From assembly GCA_029339505.1 (NCBI GenBank), contig JAQISU010000057.1, forward strand, positions 4,918,001 through 4,982,000: a stretch of DNA of 64,000 nt. The letters are read 5' to 3'. The stretch's first letter is position 1. Each line of letters begins with the position of its first letter. Under the pieces are notes generated by a model. It was not told the origin of the DNA. It did no database searches and saw only the letters and a program-made list of their open reading frames with translations. The stretch is from Unio delphinus. Its lineage: Eukaryota; Mollusca; Bivalvia; Unionida; Unionidae. The translations under genes and the position numbers were made by a program. Positions 23,437 through 35,646 of this stretch are shown here, one piece after another.

Positions 23437-25770
23437 AATGCCCCTTTAAAAACACACAGGATAAAGAAAGACCATCAGCCAGGCTGGATCTCCCCAGAAA
23501 TTTTAGAAGCAATAAAGCAAAGAGACCAACTAAAATCAGTAGGAAATCAAACTGAATATAGAGTTTGGAGGAATAAAGTTCATAAAATGATACATCAAGC
23601 CAAACAAGCGCACTACAAAAAAATGCTGGATGAAAACCAAAATAACCCGAAAGCTATCTGGAAAGTGTTTGCAGGTTTTGGTGCAGGCAAATGTAAGCGT
23701 AAAACTGAAATTTTTTCCCTCAATCATGAGGGCATTTATACTGATAATCCAAAGGACATCTCAGATATTTTTAACAACTTTTTTGTTCAAATTGCTGAAA
23801 AACTTAAAGAACCCAGAACTTCGTCTGATCATCTGGAACTCAAACATTTTTGTGCTAAAAAACTACAAAACAATATAAAATTTGAAATTCCTGACACGAG
23901 TCCAGAATTTGTGTTGAAATATATTAAAACAATGGATGTATGTAAAGCTACAGGACTTGATATGATTGGACCAAGGCTACTAAAAGTGGCTGCACCTGCA
24001 ATTGTAGAGAGTATAGTTTTCATTTGTAATGAAAGTATTAGGTCTAATAAATTTCCACAAAGATGGAAAACTGCCAAGGTTATACCATTGCATAAAGCAG
24101 GAACAAAAGATGATGTAAATAAATACAGACCCATCTCTATCCTTCCTTGTCTCTCCAAATTACTAGAAAAACATGTACATGATTCTTTTCTCAACTATTT
24201 AAACACTTATGATCTTATTCATGATAATCAGTCTGGCTTTCGCCAGAATCACTCCTGTGAAACCGCACTTGTATCTTTGATTGATAAATGGCTGAAAGCG
24301 TTAGATCAAGGAGAAATGGTAGACACTATTATGGTTGATTTTCGTAAAGCTTTTGATCTTGTAAACCATGAAATTTTACTTGAAAAACTAAAGATTTATC
24401 AATGTAGTGAAAACTCTCTAAACTGGTTTACTTCTTACTTAACCGACTGAGTGCAAAAAGTATCTTGAAATGGTCAACTTTCTCAAAGTAAAAGTATTAA
24501 TTGTGGAGTACCACAAGGCTCTATCCTGGACCTCTGTTATTCATTCTATTTATCAACGATTTACCTCTCAAGATTGGAACTTCAATTTCTTCCACTGACC
24601 TCTATGCAGATGATACTACACTGTCTGAGATTGGTAAAACCAAAACGGTACTTGAAAATAACTTACAAGATGCTCTCAACAGACTTCAAGTATGGTGCAA
24701 GGAAAACAGTATGATCATAAATACAGAAAAAACGAAAGCCCTACTAGTTACAACACAACAAAAACGAGCAAGACTAGATAGCGACAAACTTAATGGTTTT
24801 TTTTGATAATGTGAGCCTTAATATGACCTCTCAAGATAGAATTCTTGGTGTATTCGTAGATAACAATCTTACTTGGTCTATTCACATTAAACACATTTCA
24901 AAAAAGGTTAATTCTTATCTTTGGCTACTGAGGAAAATCAAAACATACATTCCTCTTCAGTATAGGGTCATCTTTTATAAAAGTTATATTCAGCCATATC
25001 TGGACTACTGTAACGTAATTTGGGGTAATACCTCTAATTCAAACATAACAACACTTATAAGGCTCCAAAAGAGGGCTTGCCATTTAATTCTAGATCAATG
25101 TATAGACAATTTTCAGGATGCAATGAATAATATAAAGATTTTAACAATACATGAAAGAATATTTCTTAGAAAAGCCAAATTGATGTATAAAGTATCCAGA
25201 AAATCCATTCCTGTCTATCTAAGCAATATCTTTCACCAAAGAAATGCTGATGGTACTCCAAATTTAAGGTCCATAAGAAGAAAAAATTACATTATACCAA
25301 GGCCAAAGAAGGAATTGTTTAAAAAAAGTTTTCAATATACTGGTCCAGTAGTATGGAACAACATTCCCAGCAACATAAGGCAGGCTCCTAGCATTTCTTC
25401 ATTTCATAATCAATGTCTTAAATGGATGAAATCTTTAGAAAATTGAACAGTGCTAGTACCAAAAAAAAAAAAAAATACTGCCTGCTTGTCTGTTTTTTTT
25501 TTTTTTTTTTTTTTTTTTGCATCATTTTCAAAGCTGAATGTTTCAACACAGAATGATATTTTATGTTTCTTATATGTTTGTGTTTTTACAGATGCCTGTG
25601 CATATGTTCCAGGCTTGATACTTTGAAATTTAAAATTCCTTAATTATTTAGCATTGAGCCAGACTCTTCACATCATGTTGTATGTATTGTATATATTGTA
25701 CATAACAGATAGAAGGCCTCAAGGTAGATTAGTTCTGTAACTAATTGAGTTACCTTCTCTAAATAAAGTC

Positions 25771-25816
<46 letters not shown>
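23437..25816 (+). mobile_element. 5'-truncated non-LTR retrotransposon (Jockey/CR1/L2-like) with (TTA)n tail
   Basis: The insert begins inside the coding region just before the reverse transcriptase domain; no endonuclease is present. It ends in a 3' UTR ('ggcctcaaggtagattag...ctaaataaagtc') and a (TTA)n tract at about 25764-25816, a simple 3' repeat of the kind used by CR1/L2-like LINEs. A T26 run (25493-25518) lies in the 3' region. It is nested in a SINE-A copy. No clear target-site duplication was seen, because the junction is ambiguous by a few bases. Confidence 0.85.
23440..25446 (+). pseudogene. LINE reverse transcriptase (ORF2 fragment), inactivated
   Basis: Reverse transcriptase domain of a non-LTR element, which would make cDNA from its own RNA at a nicked target. 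Landmarks in order: a linker with PGWISPEILEA; WKTAKVIPLHKAG and YRPISILP (fingers); NQSGFR; motif A MVDFRKAFDLVNH; GVPQGSIL (motif B); the catalytic YADDTT (motif C, about 24600); then LGVFVDNNLTW and the thumb and C-terminal region ending at TGA 25444-25446. It is dead: two in-frame TGA codons lie near 24448 and 24466, a one-base deletion falls in the GSIL/GPLLF segment near 24527, and a frameshift in a T-run lies near 24800. The endonuclease half is missing through 5' truncation. Confidence 0.9.
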
Positions 25817-25817
<1 letters not shown>

Positions 25818-25838
25818 TAGGCCACCAGAGCAGTTCAA
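25817..25838 (-). mobile_element. SINE-A 5' tip, displaced by the LINE
   Basis: 'ctaggccaccagagcagtt' is the A-box side of the SINE whose remainder ends at 23436. The split is clear from comparison with the uninterrupted copy at 22030-22052. Confidence 0.8.
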
Positions 25839-26040
25839 GAAAAAGTGAAAAAAAATGTTATGAATGAATAAGTTGTTTTAAGTTTACCTGATGAATTAAT
25901 GACAACGTATGTTAAAACTGTAGGCAATTTAGGGGCAATGCTAAAAAACTAACATCTGATCACAAGTAAAAAAAACTTTCCATGTATAATCACAAGTTTA
26001 ACTGCAAACTGTAAAAACCCTGACCTGCCATCACGTAATG

Positions 26041-28019
26041 CATACATGCCAACCCCTGACGAGGAAAAAGTGTTATCCAAGTGGTCAAAAAGAGGAATCC
26101 AAGCAGAAAAAGAGTAATCCACATATAACATACTACAATTACAATTAACAATGATTTATTTGCTTTTCTCGTCTTTTATCATTCATTAATGGTTCAAGTG
26201 TTCATATGTAGCACTTTTAGCTTTAGAAAGCAACAGATTGTTATGTTGCATTTCAAAACATTTTGTACCAGCTGAGGCCATGAATGTTTTGCATACCAGT
26301 AGAGCACTCAGTACCGGGTTACTTAGCCTGGACCTGAATTCAGTTTTATTTTTGTTAACAACACTGAACAATAACTCACAGTCAGCATTAGAATGATAAA
26401 GAACCAATATTCCTTTCATAACCTGACAAAGAAGAGGAAATTTATTTCTTCCAGTGATAGAGTCTTTTAGCTGGGAAATAAGGTGCCATTGCACATCAAC
26501 TCTATCTGCATTAAGTATATTGTCAGGTAGAATCCCAACTTGATACTTCAGGAATTCTTCTTCCAGATGATCCAAGTTAGACAAGGGTGGCAATAGAAAG
26601 GGATATCTCTTGACAGAGAATCTAACACTTTTGAAGCTTTTTGACTGTCAGCTGCAAACCCCATACAGTTCTGCCAACTTATGTCATGTTTCTTCAAAAC
26701 ATTGTCAAGCAAATCAAAAATGTTTTGTCCAGTGGAATCTACTGTTAATTCTGGTAAAGAAAGAAGAACACTCATGACTTTGCCTTTTTCACTGTCAAAG
26801 TATCTAACACATACTGGGTACAACTTTTTATCATCATAATCACAACTCCCTTCTGTGGCAATACTAAACGGCCCAATTTTCATTGCTTCTGCAATTTTAA
26901 GTGAAGTATCTTCTGCTAGGCACCAAACAATGTGAGATGATTTTGTTCTTGCACAAGCATATTTTTCCGCAATTTTCGAATCAGGAAACATCCGCTTGAA
27001 CAAGGGACCAACATGGTCTGCTACCGCTAAGGGTAGTCTGTGTTCTATTAAAAACTCGGTAAATAACACCTCAGCATTTATAGTATTCAAGTCTGCACTT
27101 GAGCTCTGCTGTAAATAAGAAGTTACCTTAGTATTAGAGTTCGTAATGCGAGCTAATTCGATGTGTTTCCTTGTTTTCATGTGTTTTTCCACATCAAATT
27201 TACCACCATGACCAATGCTAAAATCGTTTCCGCACAGTCTGCAATGAGCATGATGCTGTCCTAGAATGGAACGCTGTATTATGCCATTCATATATTCATC
27301 TTTGAATCTTTGGAGGACTCGTTGTTTTGCTTTTTTCTGATCCATCTGCGAAATTCTTGGGGAAAAAAATGTGCTCTAACATACACAAAGACTAGAATCC
27401 ATCTTAACATCTGAAGCCATTTAGCGCCAACGATTAGACGTCACGTGATGATGCCCTCGTCGTGTTTGGAGGATTGATTACATTTTGCTTTGTTTATTAT
27501 TGACTTTTTCTAACCCATCTGTGAAATTATTTAAGAGATATTTTTTGCACTCATAAACGCATTGAGAATTTTTTAATACTTTTTAGCGCAAAAAAACTTT
27601 TAGACTGGTTCTGCACTATACAAAATTAGAACAAAGAGTACGTGCATAATGATTTAAACAAAATAGAAACCAGTCTGTTCTCTCCTCACTAAGCCGCTAT
27701 AAATAGAATATGAGGTCGAAAGTTTGAAAGTATCTTAGTAACATGATAGTTGCTATAAATAGAACATGAATATTAGGAAAGTCCACGGACAAGTATACTC
27801 TTATATCGTAGTTATGTAGAAGCAGGGTATTTTTTAATTAAAAATAAAACAGTATGTAAAATATAAAGTAATGCTAATAAAAACGAAAAAAAAAATATTT
27901 TTTTTTTTGCAAGATGGATATATCGAAAAAGCGTAATCTATAAACGTTAACGCGTAACGCGGAATTTAGTGGGAAAAAGCGTAATGATTACGCCAAAAGC
28001 GTAATGGTTGGCATGTATG
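26041..28019 (-). mobile_element. hAT-family DNA transposon with deleted transposase
   Basis: The left end is CATACATGCCAACC and the right end GGTTGGCATGTATG, a perfect 14-bp inverted repeat. The 7-bp CGTAATG immediately flanks both ends (26034-26040 and 28020-28026); hAT elements make 8-bp duplications, so one end base may have changed. The right subterminal region repeats 'gcgtaat' (27935-28005), probably transposase-binding sites. The interior carries a hAT transposase on the minus strand. Length 1979 bp. Confidence 0.85.
26186..27345 (-). pseudogene. hAT transposase, internally deleted
   Basis: Reading from ATG at 27345: a BED/C2H2-like zinc finger (CRLCGNDFSIGHGGKFDVEKHMKTRKH, spaced C-x2-C...H-x5-H; residues about 35-63), then the N-terminal segment with FLIEHRLPLAV, then the start of the RNase H-like fold (FSIATEGSCDYDD, with GFAADSQ about 80 residues on). 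The frame ends after 265 residues. A second frame (26593-26186) resumes in the C-terminal dimerisation region, with the hallmark NADCELLFSVVNKNKTEFR. A full hAT transposase is usually about 600-700 residues, so roughly 250 from the middle, including much of the catalytic core, are missing and the halves are out of frame. It cannot encode active enzyme. A domesticated gene is unlikely given the break. Confidence 0.85.
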
Positions 28020-28030
28020 CGTAATGTGCA

Positions 28031-28110
28031 AGCGAATCTGGGTCTATTCAGTTTGTTAGGAGTAATCAGCTAAACAAGCACAGACCCTAATCTGTCAGCA
28101 CATTAGAAGA
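28031..28110. repeat. Dispersed repeat, copy 1 of 3
   Basis: It shares 'ctgggtct-t-cagt-tgttaggag-aatc-g-t-aacaagcacagaccctaatctg' and 'gcacatta' with 32320-32490 and 43330-43475. It is a low-copy unclassified family defined only inside this window. Confidence 0.45.
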
Positions 28111-28208
28111 TGTATCAACAATGATAGGAAATCATATTATTTATTCCAGAAATGGTAAAGGGGGAGGGGGAATAAATCTCATTATTTGTTTCATGCTTAT
28201 TGAAAGAC

Positions 28209-28468
28209 GGGGCCCCGAGTGGCCGAGTGGTCTAAAGCGCTGTCCGTTACGGACCACTGCCATCTCACCTCTGTCTGCGTGGGTTCGAGTCTAAGATTCG
28301 GCTAATGTAGTTAAGTGAGAAAGCTTGCCAGTAGCTTCTCGTGGGTCGGTGGTTCTTTCCGGGTTTTTCTGGTTTCTTCCTCCACCACTAATACTGGCCG
28401 CCATGTATAGCCTATATATTGTGCTGAAAAATGGCGTTAAACCATAAAAGAAAAAAAAAAAAAAAAAA
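28209..28468 (+). mobile_element. SINE-B, full length, young copy with target-site duplication
   Basis: The head 'ggggccccgagtggccgagtggtctaaagcgctg' carries an A-box typical of class II (Leu-like) tRNAs and a B-box 'gggttcgagtct'. The body is 'gagaaagcttgccagtagcttctcgtgggtcggtggttctttccggg', then 'atactggccgccatgtatag' and 'tgctgaaaaatggcgttaaacc', ending in poly(A). A perfect 13-bp duplication CTTATTGAAAGAC flanks it (28196-28208 and 28469-28481), as expected for LINE-driven insertion. Nearly identical to the copy at 53207. RNA polymerase III promoter boxes appear intact. Confidence 0.95.
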
Positions 28469-28481
28469 CTTATTGAAAGAC

Positions 28482-31400
28482 AACTGAAATATGTAATTAT
28501 CACTTTGCCTCCCCTGCAAGCAGGCCTTCCAAACTCATATTTGAATTCTTTATGCTTGACTAAAGGTAACCTCTAACTTTATTTAGATATTTGAATCTAC
28601 CTTTATTCCTCCCTGACTGTCATTTGGAAATAAATGCAAGGCATTTTGGGTGAAGATTTCACTTTTTCTTCTTTACATTTTCTACCTCTTATTGTCCACT
28701 GTAATGTCTTTCATTGTTGCCAAAACCAAACAAAACCATAACATTTCTTTCAGCCAATGTAATTGACATCTTATGCTTGTTCAGTAACAATCTTTTTATC
28801 TTTACTTTCTGGGATCATTTTTATGTGGCCAAAGGTCATCGCTGAGGCAACTTTTTATTAACACCCAAGATGAAAATTCAGGGTCAATGAACATACATAC
28901 TATACAGGACAGTTAGACAGCTAACTTGGCCCTGATATCAGATACACATATGAGCTTGTTGTAACTGGGCAAACAGAAAACATGGAGGTTTAAGGTTTAA
29001 TGACACTTGAACACAATCATGAAAGTGCTGAGAAAACTTGGGTATCCCCAAAAAAGACATACATTGATAAGCAAAAAATAGGGATACAATCCATCTTTTA
29101 AAAAACAAAACCCATCTTTTAAAAACCTCAAACAGACTCTTAAAAACTGCAAGGCTTTCTCTGTTGACCAAACAGCTGCCTCCTGGAACATAATTAATTA
29201 GAGTGGGGCCAAGCTGATACATTTGTTTGTATACTGGGCTTGTGACCATAACAGTGTGGATACTTGTCCCACAATCCAATCAACACAAGATGGGTACCAT
29301 GGCGCACTGTATGGCAAGGTCTTTGATTGCAATTATGGTCTTTTATCCCAACTTTCCTTGGCACTAAATAACCTACTTGTATTGATGTATTTTAAAACAC
29401 CTAAACTTATGTAAGTAACCCAAGACAACTGACAACTTTAGAAAAACAATCCCATAGTTTTCATAACACCTGTGATAAAAAATGCAGCATCTACGATCTG
29501 ATTCATCAATTTATTGCAAACTCAGCAATTTCCAATTTCAATCAAGCACTCTCTTGTGATAGTATTGATTCTGATGTATGCATTATTCCTTGATTGAGAT
29601 GGAACATTTCTGGATTCCCATCTTAGCTATATTGATTACCACCCTTACAAAAATTCATGGCTGTCGAACAGAAGCAGATTTGCCAATCAATAAACAAAAC
29701 ATTAAATTGGATTTTCCATTAATGCATCCTATTCACAATCCAAGGCAGGCATGGGCAACTACTTTTAGGACACAGGTCAGATAAGTAATTTATTGGATAT
29801 TTTCAGGTCACTGGCCAGATCTGTCCCACAGGTGGTAATTTGCCTCTTACTTATCTAGTGGAATCACATCCTTCTACACATTCAAGAATGTTCAGTTTTC
29901 TGGAAATTGCTGATAGTACAAAATTAAAAGAACCTTTAAATGAAGGAATAATGAAAACAGATACATGTACAAATCAAATACCATTACCTACAGCATTCTT
30001 TTCTTTATTTGATTTTTAAAAAAGTTCCATATTACAATGAGTCAGTAGCTTGCACTGTCTGAGACATATAAAATGGTAGACAAAATGTCTGAGATTACAC
30101 CAGAAATTAATTCATTATCTGATTACCATTTTGTCAGTTACATGCAGACCACATAATTTTAGCACCTGAGGATCTCCAGTAAACTTGTGCAAATCAATAG
30201 AACCTAAACTGTTATATTTTATCTTCTCCAAATATCTAGACATAATTTTGATTTATTTATCAACTGGGACAATTATAATCAAATGAAATAATGTCTACAA
30301 ATGACAGTCCATAACTGGTACATATAGTTAATCTAACTTGGCAGACCTGGGATAAATGTTTTGTCAATCAACATTTTCCCAGGTCAAGGTTATGGTAAAG
30401 CCTGGCCTCCCAGTGATTTACCTATTTAATAATTTCTACACAAATAACTCTACATCATGCAACTCAATGTGAAATATTTACCCTGATGAAAGAACTTTAT
30501 ATTATTTCATTCATTAGTAGTTCCTTGATAATGTATAAACCACATTGTAGGTGTCTCCTGCTCTCTGTCGGGCATGGGTTAACCTAGATATTTTCTTTTC
30601 ATTACTTTGGTAATTTCTCAAAATCTTCTTTCATGTTTTGTCAATTTGAGATATTAGATGTAAGACTGAAAATTCATATTTAAATTTAATCAGCAAGTAC
30701 TCATTCCAAGCATTGTTAATATTAAGGATTTATGTTAAAAAGAGCTCATAAAAGGTAAGGTTAGCTTTCAGTCATGACAGTATATTCTGGTTCCATAAAC
30801 ATCAATACAATAGGATACTAATTATGAAATAAATGTAAACTTTATATATATATATATATAAGACAGGTACTCAGTTACTGTTATTGACAAACACACACAC
30901 GCTCCCCTTCTATCAACTAACAAGATGACAATCTCAAAAGATTTGAAATCTGACCCCTTGAAAAGTTAGTGCAAATTTCTTGTACCATCAGCACATTCAG
31001 TCATTTACAGCCACCATCCCATAAAGGAATTTCCAACCTTTTTTTCATGTATGATGTAAGTAATTTACTTATCATTCAATGAACACTTTTACTCAAGTTT
31101 CTCCATTGCTTTGTGTTTTCTACTTAGATACAGTTTTGAAAGTTGTAGCTTCCAGTGTGTCATGCCATGAACAGGATACAATGAAGCATGATTAGTAGTT
31201 GTTGTTTGTTCTCATCCTTGGTAAATATTAACAACCAATCAGAAATTAATGTAGCCTGTTTACCGTGTGACACACCAAAAGTGTATGCCTTCCAAACTGG
31301 ATCTAAGAAGACATGACAGTACTGTATATATTGAGGAACCTCTCAAACACGAGCAAGTATATTGAATGTGTTCAACACCAAAAGTGTACGCCTTCCAAAC

Positions 31401-32319
31401 TGAATCCAAGTCTCGACAGAGCTTCAAGGGATGAAATAAATGTTTCAACTTGATTGTGTTTTTTAAATTTACTGAGGTTCTTTAATTTTAAACTAAACTG
31501 AGATCTAGTCAACCAAAAAAAATCAAACTTACCAAAAAAAAACAACATAAACATCAAAATATGTAAAATACGGTGGAAAGGGTCAGAGGAAACTGACAAT
31601 ATTTACATCAGTCATGGAAGCTGCTCAATTCCAATTCTGTTATGACCATTGCTTCTGTTTCTTACATGAGCATTACTTTTAGACAGCAGAATTATATCAA
31701 TACACTCAGACCTACAGTTTCATAGGACAGTAAGTGTCCTCTTAGTAAGCCTGTGGTGAAACACTTAACTACAATTTCATACAACATCTATTCCTTGCAT
31801 TGTGATCAATACTGATAAAAACGTTCAGTCAAAGGACCCCAATTTTCTTCAATCTCATTCAAAGGTTTCAATCTATTCAGCATTGGTAAGGAAATTTGTG
31901 TCTGGAGATGAATTCTTATGTCTGCAGCCAATATTAATATAATTCAACATTATTATACTGAGAGATATAATAAATTCCAAAACTGTTGCCATGCTCCTGT
32001 GATCATAAATGTCAGTGTCACAGTTGATAAATATTTAAATGATTCAGTTTGTTCAGTGACAGAACCAGCTTTCTCAAGCTGGTAAAAAAGCATTCCTGCC
32101 CATAGCTAAAAACCCTTAACCCTATTAATACTGCACTATGCAGCATAACTATTCAGCCAACTAATTTCCATAAATTCATTATTTTTTTAAATTCCTATAA
32201 ATGCTCTTCCATCAGAAAATCTGAAACTTCATAAAATGGTAAATAGAATTATGTCCAGAGAATGTCAACAACATAACAAACATTCTGACAAATTGGTCAG
32301 GTCCAACCAAAATATGCCA
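28482..32319. other. No gene recognised; minor repeats
   Basis: AT-rich. 'caggcatgggcaac' at about 29745 resembles the terminus of some hAT elements, but no partner end is visible. (TA)n lies at 30843-30860. 'caccaaaagtgta-gccttccaaactg-atc' occurs twice, at about 31268-31302 and 31377-31411, a 108-bp direct duplication. The 113-codon minus frame at 28938-29279 has no recognised motif. Confidence 0.45.
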
Positions 32320-32490
32320 TCGCGTACTATGCCAGCATATCTGGTTCTATGCAGGTTGTGAGGAGCAATCTGTTTAACAAGTAATACAGGCCCTGGTCTG
32401 ACTGCACATTATGCAAAAGCAGACCAGGGTCAGTTGTTTGCACTTGGACCCGTTTCATAAGTGAGTATATATGGTACATTAAATAGGTCC
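32320..32490. repeat. Dispersed repeat, copy 2 of 3
   Basis: Contains 'tctggttctatgcaggttgtgaggagcaatctg-ttaacaag' and 'ccctggtctgactgcacattatgcaaaagcagaccagggtc'. The last part includes an internal hairpin (CCCTGGTCTG...CAGACCAGGG). Confidence 0.5.
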
Positions 32491-32920
32491 CTACCTAACT
32501 GTACTAGGGAAACTTAAATGAACAATCCACTTCATACATCAACATATGATAGACTTCCTTAAAATTTAAATTTTAATGAAATCACACAAGTTAATCTTTC
32601 TTTCATTTCTTTCTGTACCTTTTTTCCAAAATATAAAGAGCCTTTCAATCAACTGGTTGTGCAGTGTTGTCCCTATAACAAATAACATAAATTTGTGTAA
32701 CATTTCAGTAGATGCCTGTTTGAAATACAAAATGATATACAGGCAGGCATTCATCTGATGGCTTTGTACACCAGCCCTTAAATGCTGGCATTAGTAAGTT
32801 CTACCTGAGCATATGCATTGTGTATTTAACCCCTGCCGGCCTGGGAATGCAGAATAGACCTGATACACCCATCTGGAAGTGGTCAGAGGCAACTAATGGA
32901 GTCAGAAGCCAGTGGCTTGG

Positions 32921-33166
32921 TTGTTGTTGTTGTTGGGTTTAACACCATTAACGCGATAGGCTATACATGGTGGCCAGTATTATTGGTGAAGGAAGAACCA
33001 GGGAGAACCCCCGGAAAGAACCACCGACCCACGAGAAGCTACTGGCAAGCTTTCTCACATAACTACATTAGCCGAATCTTAGACTCGAACCTATGCAGAC
33101 AGAGATGAGATGGTAGTGATCCGTTAACAGACAGCGCTTTAGACCACTCTGCCACTCAGTGCCCCC
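32921..33166 (-). mobile_element. SINE-B reverse copy with target-site duplication
   Basis: The plus strand reads the reverse complement: (TTG)n tail, 'gggtttaacaccatt', 'ggctatacatggtggccagta', 'gagaagctactggcaagctttctcac', 'gactcgaacc', 'cagcgctttagaccactct'. The 10-bp flanks AGTGGCTTGG and TGTGGCTTGG differ at one base. Confidence 0.9.
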
Positions 33167-33742
33167 TGTGGCTTGGTGGGTACAAGTTAGATTCCCACCA
33201 ATGGATGAGCCTAAACTCCACTACCATGTCATTGGGCACTTTATTCCAATTGCCTAAGAAAGAAATACATTTAATATATTTCTGTTGTTTTGCTATAAAC
33301 CATCAAACTAAATCAAAAACTTACATTCCAGTAATTCTGTGCTACTATCCGATTAACTAAAAAAAAGCATGTTTACACCATCCAATACATGTCTGAAAGA
33401 CAAATTTTTAAAATATTTACAATCGTTAGCAATGTATACAGATCACAAATAGCAAACAAAACAGTAAGCAGTCAAGTACCAAAGTATTGTGTACTTTGCA
33501 ATGTAGAGACTGTACTAAAAATGAATCCATGCATTTAATTATATTTTTTCTCAGTAATATACAGTTTTCATCACAGCTTGTGGTAGATTCCCCAAAATTT
33601 CAACATTTTTGTGTAAAACAGAAGCAGAATTTCTCAGATCCCATCCCCCCTTCTAAGATATCACATTGGTAATATTATTTCTTATGACTATGTTGGCCAA
33701 GTAGTGTAAAGCACTAAAAATGCCTTACAGATCACTCGGTTC
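33167..33742. other. No feature between two SINE-B copies
   Basis: AT-rich spacer with no supported gene or RNA. Confidence 0.5.
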
Positions 33743-33754
33743 TTCATACCTCTG

Positions 33755-33985
33755 TTGTTGTTGTAGTAGGGTTTAATGCCATTTTTCAGCACTACATAGG
33801 CTATACATGGCGGAGGAAGAACCTGGGAAAATCCTGGAGAACCACCGACCAACGAGAAGCTACTGGCAAGCTTTCTCACATAACCACATTGGCTGAATCC
33901 GAAACTCGAACCCACACAGACAGAGGTGAGATGGCAGTGATCTGTAACGGAGAGCACTTTAGACCACTCTCCCACTCGGGGCCCC
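33755..33985 (-). mobile_element. SINE-B reverse copy with target-site duplication
   Basis: It has the same architecture as the copy at 32921 and the same orientation, with a TTG-repeat tail on the left and 'cactcggggcccc' head on the right. Flanks TTCATACCTCTG (33743-33754) and TTCGTACCTCTG (33986-33997) form a 12-bp duplication with one mismatch. Confidence 0.9.
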
Positions 33986-34179
33986 TTCGTACCTCTGTCT
34001 GCATGAGTTAAAGTCTTAGCATGACCAATCTGACCATTTAGAAACACTTTCCAATAGCTAAATTCCTATGGCAATCTTATTAAAATCAGATTTCCAATGT
34101 CCTACATGAAGATCTGAATACAACCACTTATGGGTCATGTTCTGTTGGTGTTCAGGCTCTAATAAACAGTAACACAGAA

Positions 34180-34366
34180 AAAGTGAAACCAAGCTTTGTA
34201 AAATGTAACAAATAATTTATTTCACTGGAAAAAGATTGGAAAAAGAACTTAAGTTTTAATAATCAAACCTAAGACTATACCACAAATTAAATTACAAAAG
34301 TCTTAAGAGTTGAAAAGTTTAAATGTTCTAACAGATTCAAGTTCGGGTCCTGTTGGAAAATCCAAG
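34180..34366. repeat. Unclassified dispersed repeat, copy 2
   Basis: Diverged partner of 7968-8152, sharing 'aaaagtgaaa', 'tgtaaaatgtaacaaataatttatttcactggaa', 'aaaaagaactt' and 'cctgttggaa'. The surrounding 33998-34830 shows nothing else I can name. Confidence 0.4.
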
Positions 34367-35646
34367 ATGGAAGACAATGACGTTTGCCAGTGGTCGGAAT
34401 CTGATTTTGTGTCCAGACTTTAGACTTTATGGCCTCAGATCGAAGGCAGACCAGTCTGAAGTGTACACAGACAGATGAACCTCTGCAAAAAGTAGGATAT
34501 TAGGTGGACCTTTTTAAGAGTCTTCTCCATACAAACATTATGGGTCAATTTAAGACTTTTCATCTTCTGCTCATGCACGAGCAAATTAACCAATGTTTAA
34601 CACAGCTTTTAACACAACTAGGCATTGGGCTAATGGAAAATTGCTTGAAGTCGATGTATTAGAATATATTCAGAAATAGTCCAAAAAATGTGTTTCCTAC
34701 TCGCATTTCATGCGAACACATCAAAAACCTCCATCGGTTAATGTGTTAACACTCCGATGTTAGAAATCCAAATAAGATTTTGATAAACTGTCTTTATCCA
34801 AGAATTCCAGATGAGCAAATATTTCCTTATACAGTCCTACCCATTTATCTCGACATTCTTGGGACCGAGGAAATATTGTCGAGATAAGCAGATGTCGAGA
34901 TAAATGGGGGGGGGGTCTGCAAAAAAAAATGCAAGTTAAATTCTTCAGTAAGGGGCAACCGGTCATCACTGAGTAGTATTTACACTTTGAAAACAACAAT
35001 GTAAATTTTTAGTATGTGAGGACAAAACTAGAGTGAAATACACTGTTATATTGAAAAATAACATTTTGGTTACCTTTGTGTAATAAAGTCTACAATAAAA
35101 TATTGCATCGGTCAAATCCTGATATGAAAAACATGAGAAATTCAATGTCAGCATTAGCACAATTGTGTCTAGTTGTTAGTTGCATGCTTAAGTACATGTA
35201 CTTAAATCAGCCTTGATTTTGGTCAGTCTGTTACCATATTATTGAGGCCACCAAGTGGATGGGGCTTTTCATGGGGAAATGAAAACCTGTCAACACGTTT
35301 GTTTAAACAGTACATGTATTTATTTATATATAAGTCATCGTGAAAAGTACATCAAAGAAAACAAGAGATAAGTGGCGGATATGATTAAATGAAGGTATAA
35401 TATTGTATTAATTGACCAAAAAAAAGTATTAAAAAAATTATTCTTACAATACAATATTATAACAAGTGGTATACATTTAAAATACGTCTCAGAGATAGCA
35501 GAGATAGCAGTTCAAAATACTTACATGTAACAGTAAAAGGTTTTAATGACAAATACATGTAAATGTAGTTGAAATTACTGTCTATAACATAATTAATGCA
35601 AAAAAATTACAATAAAATTTCATTTAATTTACATGCATTCTGAACT

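Noticed and set aside
28209..28290. A functional tRNA-Leu gene
   Set aside because: The head continues into the SINE body, is flanked by target duplications, and its class II tRNA similarity is imperfect; other copies show the same arrangement.
29745..29760. A hAT terminal end ('caggcatgggcaac')
   Set aside because: No matching inverted end or duplication was found within several kilobases.
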